A DNA stretch of 30,677 bases from CAZMVY01 sp964617875 (GTDB lineage: Bacteria > Planctomycetota > Phycisphaerae > UBA1845 > PWPN01), in assembly GCA_964617875.1 (NCBI GenBank), contig CAZUAI010000067.1, positions 1 to 30,677 of the forward strand, in the 5' to 3' direction. A program made the position numbers and the translations under genes. This document shows positions 1 to 7,179 of the stretch, piece by piece (position 1 is the stretch's first letter; each line of letters starts with the position of its first letter). Below the pieces are notes generated by a model. That model did no database searches. It was not told where the DNA came from and saw only the letters and a list, made by a program, of their open reading frames with translations.

Positions 1-39
1 ATCACCTACCCCAAGACGGCGCCGACCCAAAGCTGGTGA
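1..39 (+). CDS. C-terminal end of an unidentified gene cut by the window edge
   Basis: Frame 1 reads ITYPKTAPTQSW and then TGA at 37-39. Eleven of the twelve sense codons end in G or C, which is the codon habit of the clear genes in this window, so this is probably the true tail of a plus-strand protein that starts outside. Twelve residues are too few to name a family. The alternative is chance open frame in GC-rich DNA. Confidence 0.4.
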   Translation: MTYPKTAPTQSW

Positions 40-67
40 GAAATGCGGGTTAGCAATTCGGCTTTTC

Positions 68-86
68 TTCCGGAGTTGCTCCGGAA
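68..86. repeat. Perfect 8-bp inverted repeat (hairpin)
   Basis: TTCCGGAG, the loop TTG, then CTCCGGAA form a perfect stem-loop. It lies 29 bases after the stop of the partial plus-strand gene and 82 bases beyond the stop of the minus-strand gene at 168. Neither strand has a T-run after the stem, so it is not a standard intrinsic terminator. It may slow or protect 3' ends from either side. Apart from this, 40-167 shows nothing gene-like. Confidence 0.5.
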
Positions 87-167
87 CCGGCAACGGGGCA
101 GCGGCTCACTCGACGCCCGGCCACCGTATTACCGGCCCTTCCGGCAGGAACGCCGTTCGCAGAAACC

Positions 168-1253
168 CTATCGTCCGTTGAACCTGTGAACCGTCTCGAC
201 CATCGCGAGGTAGTTGTCGATGGGGACGTAGTTCGTCACCGAGTTGCCCGAGCCGCAGGCGTAGCCGCCGCGCGGAGCGCAGTCTTCGAGGATCCGCTGC
301 GTGCGATCGACGACCTCCGCCTCGGTGCGGCGGGCAAGCAGGTCCACATCCACGCCGCCGATCGCCGCCACGCGGCTGCCCCACCGCCGGTGAAACGCCT
401 CGACCGGCTCGATCACGTCCTCGAAGCTGTGCTTGGCATCCGTGCCCAGCTCCACGAGGTCCGGCATTACCTGCTCGAGGTTGCCGCACGAGTGCAGAAG
501 CAACGGCCGGCCGTGCGCGTGGGCCAGCTCCGCGTATCGCCGGTTCCACGGCAGGATGTACCGTCGGAGGTGCTCGGCGCTGATCAGCGTCCCCGTCTTG
601 AAACCGAGATCATCCGCGAGCCACAACGCGACGACGTAATCGAAATCGCACCACGCGTGAAGGACCTCGTAGACGAGCCGCCCCACGCGGTCCACGATCT
701 CGCCGACCAGCTCCGGTTCGTCGTAGAGCGCCATGGAGAACGTCTCGAGGCCCATCAGCCAGCTGCTCCACTCGAAGACCCCGCCGCACGATCCGATGCA
801 CCCCATGCCCTCCGGCAGCTCGCGGCCGAGTTCCTCGACCGGGCCGAAATCGACGTCGGCAAGCGTCGGCCAGGCGTAGCGGTCCACGTCGGTGAGGCTC
901 TGGATCGGGCCGACGTGCTCGTCCTGCCACTGGCGGTGCCCGCGGCTGAGTTCGGCCGTGTCGTCCGCCTCGACCATCGTACGGCCGAACGGCACCGCGG
1001 CGCGCAGCCGGAAGGCGTCGTAGCCCAGGCGGTGCATGAGTCCGACGGTCTGGCGCACGGCCGCCAACCGTTCGTCGGCCGGGGCATCCTTGCGATACCG
1101 CAGCAAGGGCTCGCCCAGGAGCGCCGCCATGACCTCGTCGTCGAGCTTCAGCTCCAGCATCGGCACATGACGGGGAACCTGTCGGCGCAGGACGGCCAGC
1201 AACTGCGTCACGTCCGGCGCAGGACGCGGCAATCGTTCGACGCGTTCGATCAT
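168..1253 (-). CDS. Uroporphyrinogen decarboxylase (URO-D) family protein, probably a zinc-dependent methyltransferase
   Basis: This 361-aa protein has the (beta/alpha)8 pattern of the URO-D superfamily. It does not look like HemE: it carries His254-x-Cys256 (in LLLHSCGN) and Cys333 (in GYACGSGN). That HxC...C arrangement, with about 77 residues between the two cysteines, is the zinc site of the MtaA/MtbA/CmuA branch, which transfers methyl groups between corrinoid proteins and a thiol such as coenzyme M. Distant members are common in anaerobes and Planctomycetes and usually have unknown substrates. No corrinoid-binding partner is encoded nearby. The ATG start is backed by GGGAGG six bases upstream. 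It lies 16 bases after adk, so the two genes are probably cotranscribed. The fold is secure; the substrate is unknown. Confidence 0.85.
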   Translation of the reverse strand: MIERVERLPRPAPDVTQLLAVLRRQVPRHVPMLELKLDDEVMAALLGEPLLRYRKDAPADERLAAVRQTVGLMHRLGYDAFRLRAAVPFGRTMVEADDTAELSRGHRQWQDEHVGPIQSLTDVDRYAWPTLADVDFGPVEELGRELPEGMGCIGSCGGVFEWSSWLMGLETFSMALYDEPELVGEIVDRVGRLVYEVLHAWCDFDYVVALWLADDLGFKTGTLISAEHLRRYILPWNRRYAELAHAHGRPLLLHSCGNLEQVMPDLVELGTDAKHSFEDVIEPVEAFHRRWGSRVAAIGGVDVDLLARRTEAEVVDRTQRILEDCAPRGGYACGSGNSVTNYVPIDNYLAMVETVHRFNGR

Positions 1254-1269
1254 GCGGGGCCTCCCGGCG

Positions 1270-2022
1270 TCACAGCCCGCAGCGGTCCTTCAACGCCTTC
1301 ATCGTGCGGGCGAACACGGCGTCCGCGTCGCCCTCGGCGGACACCTCGAGCAGCAGGTTTCTGGCCGCGTAGTAGTCCGCGAGCGGCCGGGTCGCCTCCT
1401 CGTACGCCTTCATGCGGACGCGGACCGTCTCGGGCTTGTCGTCGTCGCGCAGGAACAGCTCGCCGCCGCACTTGTCGCAGACGCCCTCCTTCTTCGGCGG
1501 CATCGCGACGGTGTGGTAGACCGCCTTGCACTGCCGGCACGTCCGGCGCCCGGAGATCCGCTCGACGACCTTCTCGATCGGCAGCACGTACGACAGCACG
1601 ACATCCAGCCGGATGCTCAATTCGCGGAGCATGCCGTCCAGCGCCTCGGCCTGCGGAACGGTCCGCGGAAACCCGTCGAGCAGGAACCCGTGCGGGCACG
1701 TCAGGCTGGCCTTCCGCTCGCGGACCAGGTCGACGACCGTCTCGTCCGGCACCAACTCGCCGCGGACCATGTAGCCCGTCGCCGCCTGCAGCGCGGGCGT
1801 CAGCGTGCCCTTGAACGCCTTGGCCGCGCGGAAGATGTCGCCGGTCGAGAGCTGGCACGCCCCGAGCGTGGCGCCGAGCCGCTCGGCCTGCGTCCCCTTG
1901 CCGATCCCCGGCGCCCCGAGAAGGATCATGCGGACGGACCGCTTCGGCGGCGCGGCGTCCGATTTCGCGTGCATTTCCTCGCCCAGACCGATCCACGGAC
2001 AGTGGTACTTCTGTGCCGACAT
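1270..2022 (-). CDS. adk: Adenylate kinase with zinc-binding lid
   Basis: The enzyme converts ATP and AMP to two ADP in the cytoplasm. The 250-aa product has the P-loop GAPGIGKGTQ (36-45), the AMP site LSTGDIFR (58-65), GELVPD (88-93), GFLLDGFPRT (112-121), and a lid with two Cys pairs (C162/C165 and C182/C185) typical of the long, zinc-bearing form. The start chosen is the ATG at 2022 because AGGAG lies seven bases before it. This leaves an extra 31-residue N-terminal arm before the usual MILLG start; an internal ATG at 1974 would shorten the arm but has a poorly spaced ribosome site. In most bacteria adk follows secY, but here it sits between an amidohydrolase and a URO-D protein, so it could be a second copy. 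Confidence 0.93.
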   Translation of the reverse strand: MSAQKYHCPWIGLGEEMHAKSDAAPPKRSVRMILLGAPGIGKGTQAERLGATLGACQLSTGDIFRAAKAFKGTLTPALQAATGYMVRGELVPDETVVDLVRERKASLTCPHGFLLDGFPRTVPQAEALDGMLRELSIRLDVVLSYVLPIEKVVERISGRRTCRQCKAVYHTVAMPPKKEGVCDKCGGELFLRDDDKPETVRVRMKAYEEATRPLADYYAARNLLLEVSAEGDADAVFARTMKALKDRCGL

Positions 2023-2083
2023 ACTGCTACTCCTAACGCGGCCACGGCCGCCACCCGGAGCGACACGACGCCCGGAGCCACAC

Positions 2084-2112
2084 ACGGTAACGTCCGCCGG
2101 CGCAACTCTCAA
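2084..2112 (-). promoter_or_regulatory. Weak sigma70-like promoter candidate for adk
   Basis: On the minus strand TTGAGA (2112-2107) is followed after 17 bases by TACCGT (2089-2084). The -35 box matches well and the -10 box matches only at T, A and the final T. Start of transcription would fall near 2077, giving a leader of about 55 bases before adk. In GC-rich DNA such matches arise by chance, so this is only a suggestion. Confidence 0.25.
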
Positions 2113-2133
2113 CAACGGCGATCGGAGCAGGCC

Positions 2134-2156
2134 GGGGGAAGGGGGCGGGAGCAGGG
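2134..2156 (+). other. Potential G-quadruplex motif
   Basis: Four G-tracts (2134-2138, 2141-2145, 2147-2149, 2154-2156) are separated by loops of 2, 1 and 4 bases, and a further G6 follows at 2162-2167. This meets the usual sequence rule for a G-quadruplex on the plus strand. Because adk is read from the other strand, the structure would form in the template DNA, not in the adk mRNA. It lies in the 316-base spacer 2023-2338, which holds no gene that I can support. Confidence 0.45.
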
Positions 2157-2252
2157 CGTCAGGGGGGCGTCGCAAACCGGGAAAGCGGCGTTCGCCGGCT
2201 TGCGCGGGTTTCCCGGCGAAGGCCCCTGCCGCAGGCGAAGACTTCTGACGCC
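2155..2252. other. Highly structured intergenic element with competing stems
   Basis: An outer stem pairs GGCGTCA (2155-2161) with TGACGCC (2246-2252). Inside it, CCGGGAAA (2177-2184) can pair with TTTCCCGG (2209-2216), or TTCGCCGG (2191-2198) can pair with CCGGCGAA (2213-2220). These two stems share bases 2213-2216 and exclude each other. A small CCTG/CAGG hairpin (loop CCG) follows near 2225. The element lies between the amidohydrolase stop (2339) and adk (2022), so on the minus strand it would be in the adk leader or the amidohydrolase 3' end. It matches no riboswitch family that I can recall. Confidence 0.35.
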
Positions 2253-2338
2253 GTGTGCCTGCGAGAACGGCCATGCACCCGCACCGAAGGAACGAGGCGG
2301 CAGGTCTCGCCGGCCTTTGGACCGGCTTCGACGCTGCC

Positions 2339-3658
2339 CTACGGCGCGAAGAATTCCGGGGCCTCAGCAACGACAGCAGCCGGGTTCCCTGATTCGAGCA
2401 CATTGGCGCAGGGGTCCGCGGAGCCGTCGGCGGCCAGCGCCACCGCCACGAGATCCGCCCGCTTTCCCGTAGCGATGGAACCGACCTGCGAATCGAGCCG
2501 CAGGGCGCGGGCGCCGCGAATCGTTCCCATTTCCAGGAGAAGGGCCGGATCCAGGTCCGTGTGTTCCCGTCGCAGGAACCGGAGTTCATCGAGGACCGAC
2601 AGCGACTCGTTCGCCGCGAGCGAGTCGGTCCCCACGCACACGTTGATCCCACGCGCAAGCATCTCGCGGTAGCGGTGCGGTTCGTGCCCGTAGAAGCGGT
2701 GCGCCCGCGGGCAGTACGCCACGCTGCACGGCGACCCGGCGAGGCAGTCCATCTCGCGGTCGCTGACGTAGTTCACGTGGGCCAGCAGCGCCGGCACGCC
2801 GAAAAGCCCCGAGCTGCCCAGGTGATCGAAGAGCGGCCGGCGCGGCGGCGGACAGTGCGCCACGAAACCGGCGGTGGCCATCAGGTCGTACAGAAACCCG
2901 TCGCCCGACTCGATGTATCGCCGCTCCTCCCGGGTCTCGGCGACGTGAATCGTCAGCGGAAGGCGGTTCCGCCGGGCCATCTCGACGCAGCCGCGGAGCT
3001 GTTCGCCCGTGACCGAGTACGGGGCGTGCGGCGAGATGCCGGCGAAGAGCCGGTCATCGGTCCGCGTCGTGCGGACGGCGTCGGCCAGCTCTTCCAGCGT
3101 GCGGGGCGGGTCTTCCGCGAAGCACAGCAGCTCGGCGAAGCAGACCTTTCGCAGCGGCGAGTCCTTCAGAACCGGCCAGGCCAGATGAAGACGCGAGATG
3201 TCGCCCACGGTCGTCACGCCGGCCTCCAGCGAAAGCTTCGCGCCGACACGAACCCCGGCCTGCTCTCGCGCAAACAGCCCCGGCTCCTTGCGCAGCCGGA
3301 TGAGGTGCAGCAACCAGTCCCAGAGCCTGCATGGGGGGATCTGTCCCGCGTAGGCGGTGAGTTCCAGATGAGTGTGCGCGTTCACGAACCCAGGCAGGAG
3401 GGCGGCTTCTCCCAGATCGGTGGCGTTGCGCGGGCTCAGGCTGTTCCAGCGGCCCACGGCGGCGATCCGGCCGTCCACGACCTCCACGAAGCCGTCTTCG
3501 ATCGGGGGCGATTCGACCGGGAGAACATACTTCGCCCGCAGTAGGATCTGGTGGGCCACGATGTGATTGTAGAATCGGATGTGTGGCCACACAACGTGCG
3601 TGCCGGGCCGACGGGCGGCCGCGGAATCGCCGCTCGCGCCGGACCGATGAGCGGTCAT
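2339..3658 (-). CDS. Amidohydrolase-family metal-dependent deaminase/hydrolase (TRZ/ATZ type)
   Basis: The 439-aa protein shows the full metal and catalytic set of the cytosine deaminase-like amidohydrolases: HTH at 95-97 (in NAHTHLE), HAPYS at 211, H238 and E241 in HVAET, H294 in LLAHVNY, and D345 in GTDSLAAN. It ends with the usual small beta domain motif (GKRADLVAV). Family members deaminate or dechlorinate ring compounds, including adenosine, S-adenosylhomocysteine and aminofutalosine. Planctomycete relatives are often listed as candidate aminofutalosine deaminases, but nothing in the window fixes the substrate. The ATG at 3658 is the only ATG before the conserved part; it has no clear ribosome site, so a shorter GTG start near residue 34 is possible. 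Confidence 0.9.
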   Translation of the reverse strand: MTAHRSGASGDSAAARRPGTHVVWPHIRFYNHIVAHQILLRAKYVLPVESPPIEDGFVEVVDGRIAAVGRWNSLSPRNATDLGEAALLPGFVNAHTHLELTAYAGQIPPCRLWDWLLHLIRLRKEPGLFAREQAGVRVGAKLSLEAGVTTVGDISRLHLAWPVLKDSPLRKVCFAELLCFAEDPPRTLEELADAVRTTRTDDRLFAGISPHAPYSVTGEQLRGCVEMARRNRLPLTIHVAETREERRYIESGDGFLYDLMATAGFVAHCPPPRRPLFDHLGSSGLFGVPALLAHVNYVSDREMDCLAGSPCSVAYCPRAHRFYGHEPHRYREMLARGINVCVGTDSLAANESLSVLDELRFLRREHTDLDPALLLEMGTIRGARALRLDSQVGSIATGKRADLVAVALAADGSADPCANVLESGNPAAVVAEAPEFFAP

Positions 3659-3677
3659 GGCGGCGAGCGACGGGGCG

Positions 3678-3691
3678 GTATAACCTTATAC
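3678..3691. promoter_or_regulatory. AT-rich palindrome with -10-like boxes on both strands
   Basis: GTATAA-CC-TTATAC is a perfect inverted repeat inside one of the few AT-rich patches of the window. On the minus strand it offers TATAAG (3690-3685), about 27 bases before the amidohydrolase ATG; on the plus strand it offers TATACT (3687-3692). No good -35 box is seen for either. It is probably the amidohydrolase promoter and perhaps an operator. The rest of the 391-base spacer 3659-4049 holds the hpf promoter and leader and no supported gene. Confidence 0.4.
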
Positions 3692-3804
3692 TGTAAATGA
3701 GGTTAAAAGTGATTCTCGGCGGAATCGCGACTCAGTGGGCGTCTTCGCGTTGTGCGTTTGGCCACGAATGGCAAGCCGAAGCGGTGGACGCGGCGGGGGG
3801 GCTA

Positions 3805-3833
3805 TTGACCTGTGCGCTGCCTTGCCGTAGAGT
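3805..3833 (+). promoter_or_regulatory. Sigma70-type promoter for the hpf-PTS genes
   Basis: TTGACC (3805-3810, five of six consensus bases), a 17-base spacer, then TAGAGT (3828-3833, four of six). Transcription would start near 3840, leaving a leader of about 210 bases before hpf. It is the best promoter match in the 3659-4049 spacer and it points toward hpf. Confidence 0.5.
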
Positions 3834-4049
3834 GGTTCGACCCGGGGCCGCGTGATGCCGTAATCCTTTGTCGTCGCGCGGCTAACGCTCCAGGGCTGTC
3901 GGACGATGCCGTTGGGATGCTTCCGCGTGCTTCGTCGGCAGAACGTGACAGACAGCAGGATGATGAATACACGACCGGGTTGGGTTACGACGAACGGTGT
4001 CTTCGACCGACGGGCCTCCGCCGGATTCCCATGGAGTTGGAGGTGACGA

Positions 4050-4358
4050 GTGCAGATCGTTGTGAGCGCACGGCATGCCGGCATCACGGATGAAATGAAG
4101 GAGTACGCAGAACGGAAAGCATCGAAGCTGCTCAAGTATTATGACAAGATCCAGGAGATCGAGGTGATCCTGGAGCACGATTCGACCTTTCATCACAAGG
4201 TCGAGATCATCGTCAACGCCGAACACAAGAACATGTTCGTGGCGAGCGAAACAGGGGAGGACCTGTTTGCGTGCACGGACCTGGCGGTGGACAAGATCGG
4301 GCGGCAGTTGACGAGACATAAGGACAAGCACCGCAACCGCAAACATCCCGAACGGTAA
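4050..4358 (+). CDS. hpf: Ribosome hibernation promoting factor, short HPF/YfiA (RaiA) type
   Basis: HPF binds the decoding channel of the 30S subunit and stores ribosomes in an inactive state during starvation. The 102-aa product has the beta-alpha-beta-beta-beta-alpha pattern of the family, beginning MQIVVSARHAGITDEMKEYA and ending in a basic tail. It has only the N-terminal domain, so dimer formation would follow the short-HPF route and not that of long HPF. The start is a GTG with GGAGGTGA six bases upstream; the nearby ATG at 4031 is out of frame. It is the first gene of a run with EIIA (12 bases on), HPr and enzyme I, an arrangement reminiscent of the proteobacterial rpoN-hpf-ptsN locus, but without rpoN. 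Confidence 0.93.
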   Translation: MQIVVSARHAGITDEMKEYAERKASKLLKYYDKIQEIEVILEHDSTFHHKVEIIVNAEHKNMFVASETGEDLFACTDLAVDKIGRQLTRHKDKHRNRKHPER

Positions 4359-4370
4359 CCGGATCCAACC

Positions 4371-4844
4371 ATGAAGTTGTCCGCATTCTTCGCAAAAGAC
4401 GCAATCGTACCCGAACTACAGGCAACAGACCGCAACGGCGTGATCCGAGAGCTGGTGAACTCGCTGTGCGAGTGCGGTCGGCTGAGTCCCGAGGATGCCC
4501 CGGCCATTGCCCGGGCCGTGATTCAGCGTGAGAACGAGGGCAGCACGGGTTTCGGCAAGGGCGTGGCCGTTCCTCACAAGAAGCACGAGGCCGTCAAGAC
4601 GATGGTGGCCACGCTGGGGCGGTCGAGCACCGGCGTGGATTTCGCCGCGCTGGACCGGGCGCCGGTCTTCACCGTCGTGCTGCTGCTCTCGCCGCCGGAT
4701 ATGCCCGACGAGCACCTGGCCGCGATGGAATGCATCTTCCGGCACCTCCAGCGGGACAACCTGCGGCGTTTCCTGAGGCAGGCGTCCACCCGCGAGGAAA
4801 TCGCCGCTCTGATCGACGAAGCGGACGAAATGCCGCCGGGGTAG
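4371..4844 (+). CDS. ptsN: PTS EIIA component, fructose/PtsN type
   Basis: The 157-aa protein is a single EIIA type-2 domain. The phosphorylated histidine is His69 in the motif GKGVAVPHKKH, and the stretch ENEGSTGFGKG before it is typical of the family. It would accept phosphate from HPr. No EIIB or EIIC is attached or encoded nearby, so the likely role is regulatory, as for PtsN (EIIA-Ntr), and not sugar transport. It starts with ATG 12 bases after hpf and has no strong ribosome site of its own, which suggests translation coupled to hpf. The ptsN symbol is by analogy; what it controls here is unknown. Confidence 0.88.
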   Translation: MKLSAFFAKDAIVPELQATDRNGVIRELVNSLCECGRLSPEDAPAIARAVIQRENEGSTGFGKGVAVPHKKHEAVKTMVATLGRSSTGVDFAALDRAPVFTVVLLLSPPDMPDEHLAAMECIFRHLQRDNLRRFLRQASTREEIAALIDEADEMPPG

Positions 4845-4945
4845 CGGCGTGCGCGGGCCCGGAACGTCCGGGGCGGTTTGCGGGGCGGCGCCGAACCAGG
4901 GACAGGCCGGTGTTTCAATGCGTCGAGGAGGCTTGATCCACGATC

Positions 4946-5233
4946 GTGAGCCACGAAGAGAACCAGGCCGTGCAGCGCGAGGTGACGATCGTGAATCGCC
5001 AGGGGCTTCACGCGCGGCCGGTCATGCGGTTTGTCGATCTCGCCTACCAGTTCCAGTCGAACATCAGCGTGCACAAGGGCGAAACGACGGCGGACGGCAA
5101 GAGCCCGATGGAGATGATCCTGCTGGAAGCGACCCAGGGCACCCGGCTCACGTTGACGGCGAAGGGCAGCGACGCAACGGAGGCCATCGACGCCCTCGCA
5201 AAGCTCGTGGCCGACGGTTTCGGCGAGTCCTAG
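4946..5233 (+). CDS. ptsH: Phosphocarrier protein HPr
   Basis: The 95-aa protein carries the HPr active site GLHARP with His22, which takes phosphate from enzyme I. Ser53 in DGKSPMEM lies 31 residues later, exactly the His15-Ser46 spacing of classical HPr, so regulation by an HPr kinase is possible. No hprK is in the window. The start used is the first in-frame GTG after a stop at 4934-4936; GAGGAGG lies rather far upstream (14 bases), and a GTG at 4970 would give a length closer to normal. It is 101 bases after the EIIA gene and 90 before enzyme I. Confidence 0.92.
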   Translation: MSHEENQAVQREVTIVNRQGLHARPVMRFVDLAYQFQSNISVHKGETTADGKSPMEMILLEATQGTRLTLTAKGSDATEAIDALAKLVADGFGES

Positions 5234-5323
5234 CGGACGGCGGGCGGCGGTAGTCCGTACCGCTTCCGGGCGGTCGGGCCGCACGCACACCCCCGCGGGC
5301 GGGGCGGCGGTCCAGGTGAGACG

Positions 5324-7063
5324 ATGGAGATCAAGAAGGGCATTGCGGTTTCCCCGGGCGTCGTCATCGCCGACGCCGTGATCCTCGACGCCGAGGACTA
5401 CCGCATCCCGTACAAGACCATCGCGCCCGATCGCGTTGCGGAGGAACAGGAGTGCGTGAACCGCGCGTTCGAGATCTCGCTCGGCGAACTCGGGGCGCTG
5501 CGGAACCAGATGGCCGAGAAGTTCGGCCAGGACACCGGAGCGATTTTCGACTTTCACGTCAGCGTCCTGAAGCACGGCAAGCTTCGCCAGCAGATCCTCG
5601 ACGCGATCGCGGGGCGGAAGTACAGCGCCGCGTACGCCGTCAGCGTCGTCATGCAGGGCTACCAGCGCCGCTGGCGCAACATGAAGGACCCGTTCTTCGC
5701 CGAGCGCTACCGGGACGTGCAGGATATCGAGAACCGGCTGCTCCGGAACATCCTCGGCGAACAGCGCGAGACGCTGTCGCGGCTGAGCGAGCGCGTGGTG
5801 CTGATCGCCCACGACCTGAGCCCGTCGCTGACGGCGAACCTGAACCAGACGCAGGTGTGCGGCGTGGCGATGGAACTGGGCGGGCTGACGTCGCACACGG
5901 CGATCGTGGTCCGTTCGCTGGGCATCCCCGCGGTGATGGGCCTGAAGGACATCGCGGTTTCGGTCGCCGGCGGCGACACGGTGATCGTGGACGGCACCCG
6001 CGGTCTGGTGGTGATCAAGCCGGACGAGGAGACGCTCCACGAGTACCAGGCGGAACAGCAGCGGCTCCGGGTGATTGCCGACGAGCTGACCGAGCTGCGG
6101 GACAAGCCGGCGGTCACACGGGACAAGGTCGAGATCCAGCTCCTGGGCAACATCGAGTTCCCGCCGGAGGCCCGCACGTGCCTGGAAAAGGGCGCGCAGG
6201 GCATCGGGTTGTACCGGACCGAGTTCCTTTACCTCCAGAACGAAATGGAGCCGTCGGAAGAGGACCACTATGTGGCCTACCGTCAGGTGATCGAAGCGAT
6301 GGGCGACCGGCCGGTCACGATCCGCACGCTCGACCTCGGGGCGGACAAGTACACCCAGTCGCGGCGGGCGGAGCCGGAGCGCAACCCGTTCCTCGGGTTG
6401 CGGTCGATCCGCTATTGCCTGCAGAACCTGCCGCTGTTCAAGACGCAGTTGCGGGCGATCCTGCGGGCCTCGCCGGGCGCCAATGTGCGGCTGATGTTCC
6501 CGCTGATCACGAGCCTCATGGAGCTGCGGCAGGCCAAGATGACGCTGGGCGACGCGATGGAGGATCTCGAGGAGGACGGCGTGCCGTTCCGGCGGGACAT
6601 CCCCGTGGGGATCATGATCGAGACGCCCGCGGCGGCGATCCAGTGCAAGGAACTCATGCGCGAGGTGTCGTTCGTCAGCGTCGGGACGAACGACCTGGTT
6701 CAGTACACGCTTGCGGTGGACCGCTCGAACGAGCGCGTGGCGCCGATGTTCACGGCATCGCACCCGTCGGTGCTGCGGCTGCTGCGGGACATCATCCGGA
6801 CGGCGGCGCGGGCGAACGTCGAGTGCAGCCTGTGCGGCGAGGTCGCCGGCGAGCCGATGTACACGCTGCTTCTGCTCGGCATGGGGCTGCGGACGTTTTC
6901 CATGGCGCCCGGCGACGTGCCGGAGATCAAGAGACTGGTTCGCTCGACGACGATCGCGCACGCGGAACGCGTGGCGAAGCGGGCGTTGAGCTTTGACACG
7001 GACCGGCAGGTGACGAATTACCTCCGGGACGAGACGAGAAAGATTCTGCCCGAGGCCCTGTGA
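5324..7063 (+). CDS. ptsI: Phosphoenolpyruvate-protein phosphotransferase (PTS enzyme I)
   Basis: Enzyme I moves phosphate from phosphoenolpyruvate to HPr in the cytoplasm. The 579-aa length is normal, with an HPr-binding and phosphohistidine N-terminal half and a PEP-binding TIM-barrel C-terminal half. The phosphorylated residue is His191 in GGLTSHTAIV. PEP-site elements follow: GLYRTEFLY (Arg298), RTLDLGADK, the metal region GIMIETPAA and VGTNDLVQY, and catalytic Cys504 in SLCGEVAG. It has no GAF domain, so it is the classical form and not the nitrogen-type PtsP. AGGTGAG precedes the ATG closely. Together with HPr and EIIA it completes a phosphorelay without a permease. Confidence 0.96.
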   Translation: MEIKKGIAVSPGVVIADAVILDAEDYRIPYKTIAPDRVAEEQECVNRAFEISLGELGALRNQMAEKFGQDTGAIFDFHVSVLKHGKLRQQILDAIAGRKYSAAYAVSVVMQGYQRRWRNMKDPFFAERYRDVQDIENRLLRNILGEQRETLSRLSERVVLIAHDLSPSLTANLNQTQVCGVAMELGGLTSHTAIVVRSLGIPAVMGLKDIAVSVAGGDTVIVDGTRGLVVIKPDEETLHEYQAEQQRLRVIADELTELRDKPAVTRDKVEIQLLGNIEFPPEARTCLEKGAQGIGLYRTEFLYLQNEMEPSEEDHYVAYRQVIEAMGDRPVTIRTLDLGADKYTQSRRAEPERNPFLGLRSIRYCLQNLPLFKTQLRAILRASPGANVRLMFPLITSLMELRQAKMTLGDAMEDLEEDGVPFRRDIPVGIMIETPAAAIQCKELMREVSFVSVGTNDLVQYTLAVDRSNERVAPMFTASHPSVLRLLRDIIRTAARANVECSLCGEVAGEPMYTLLLLGMGLRTFSMAPGDVPEIKRLVRSTTIAHAERVAKRALSFDTDRQVTNYLRDETRKILPEAL

Positions 7064-7179
7064 TTGTTTCCGGGGCGGGCGTGACGAGACCGGCCGACCG
7101 GTGGAGATGTCCCGGTCGGAGAACGGAACGTGTTGACCGTACATCAGACAAGGATCGTGATCGAGGAAACGGATTCGGT

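Noticed and set aside
68..86. Hairpin considered as an intrinsic terminator
   Set aside because: No T-run follows the stem on either strand; kept only as an inverted repeat.
2160..2220. Weak likeness to a c-di-GMP (GEMM) or cobalamin riboswitch
   Set aside because: Only a CGCAAACC-like stretch is shared; the conserved cores of those families are missing.
3812..4093. 93-aa plus-strand frame before hpf
   Set aside because: It begins inside the promoter, overlaps hpf in another frame and has no coding character.
4574..7144. 856-aa open frame on the minus strand
   Set aside because: Antisense to EIIA, HPr and enzyme I, which are all confirmed by active-site motifs; composition is that of a shadow frame.
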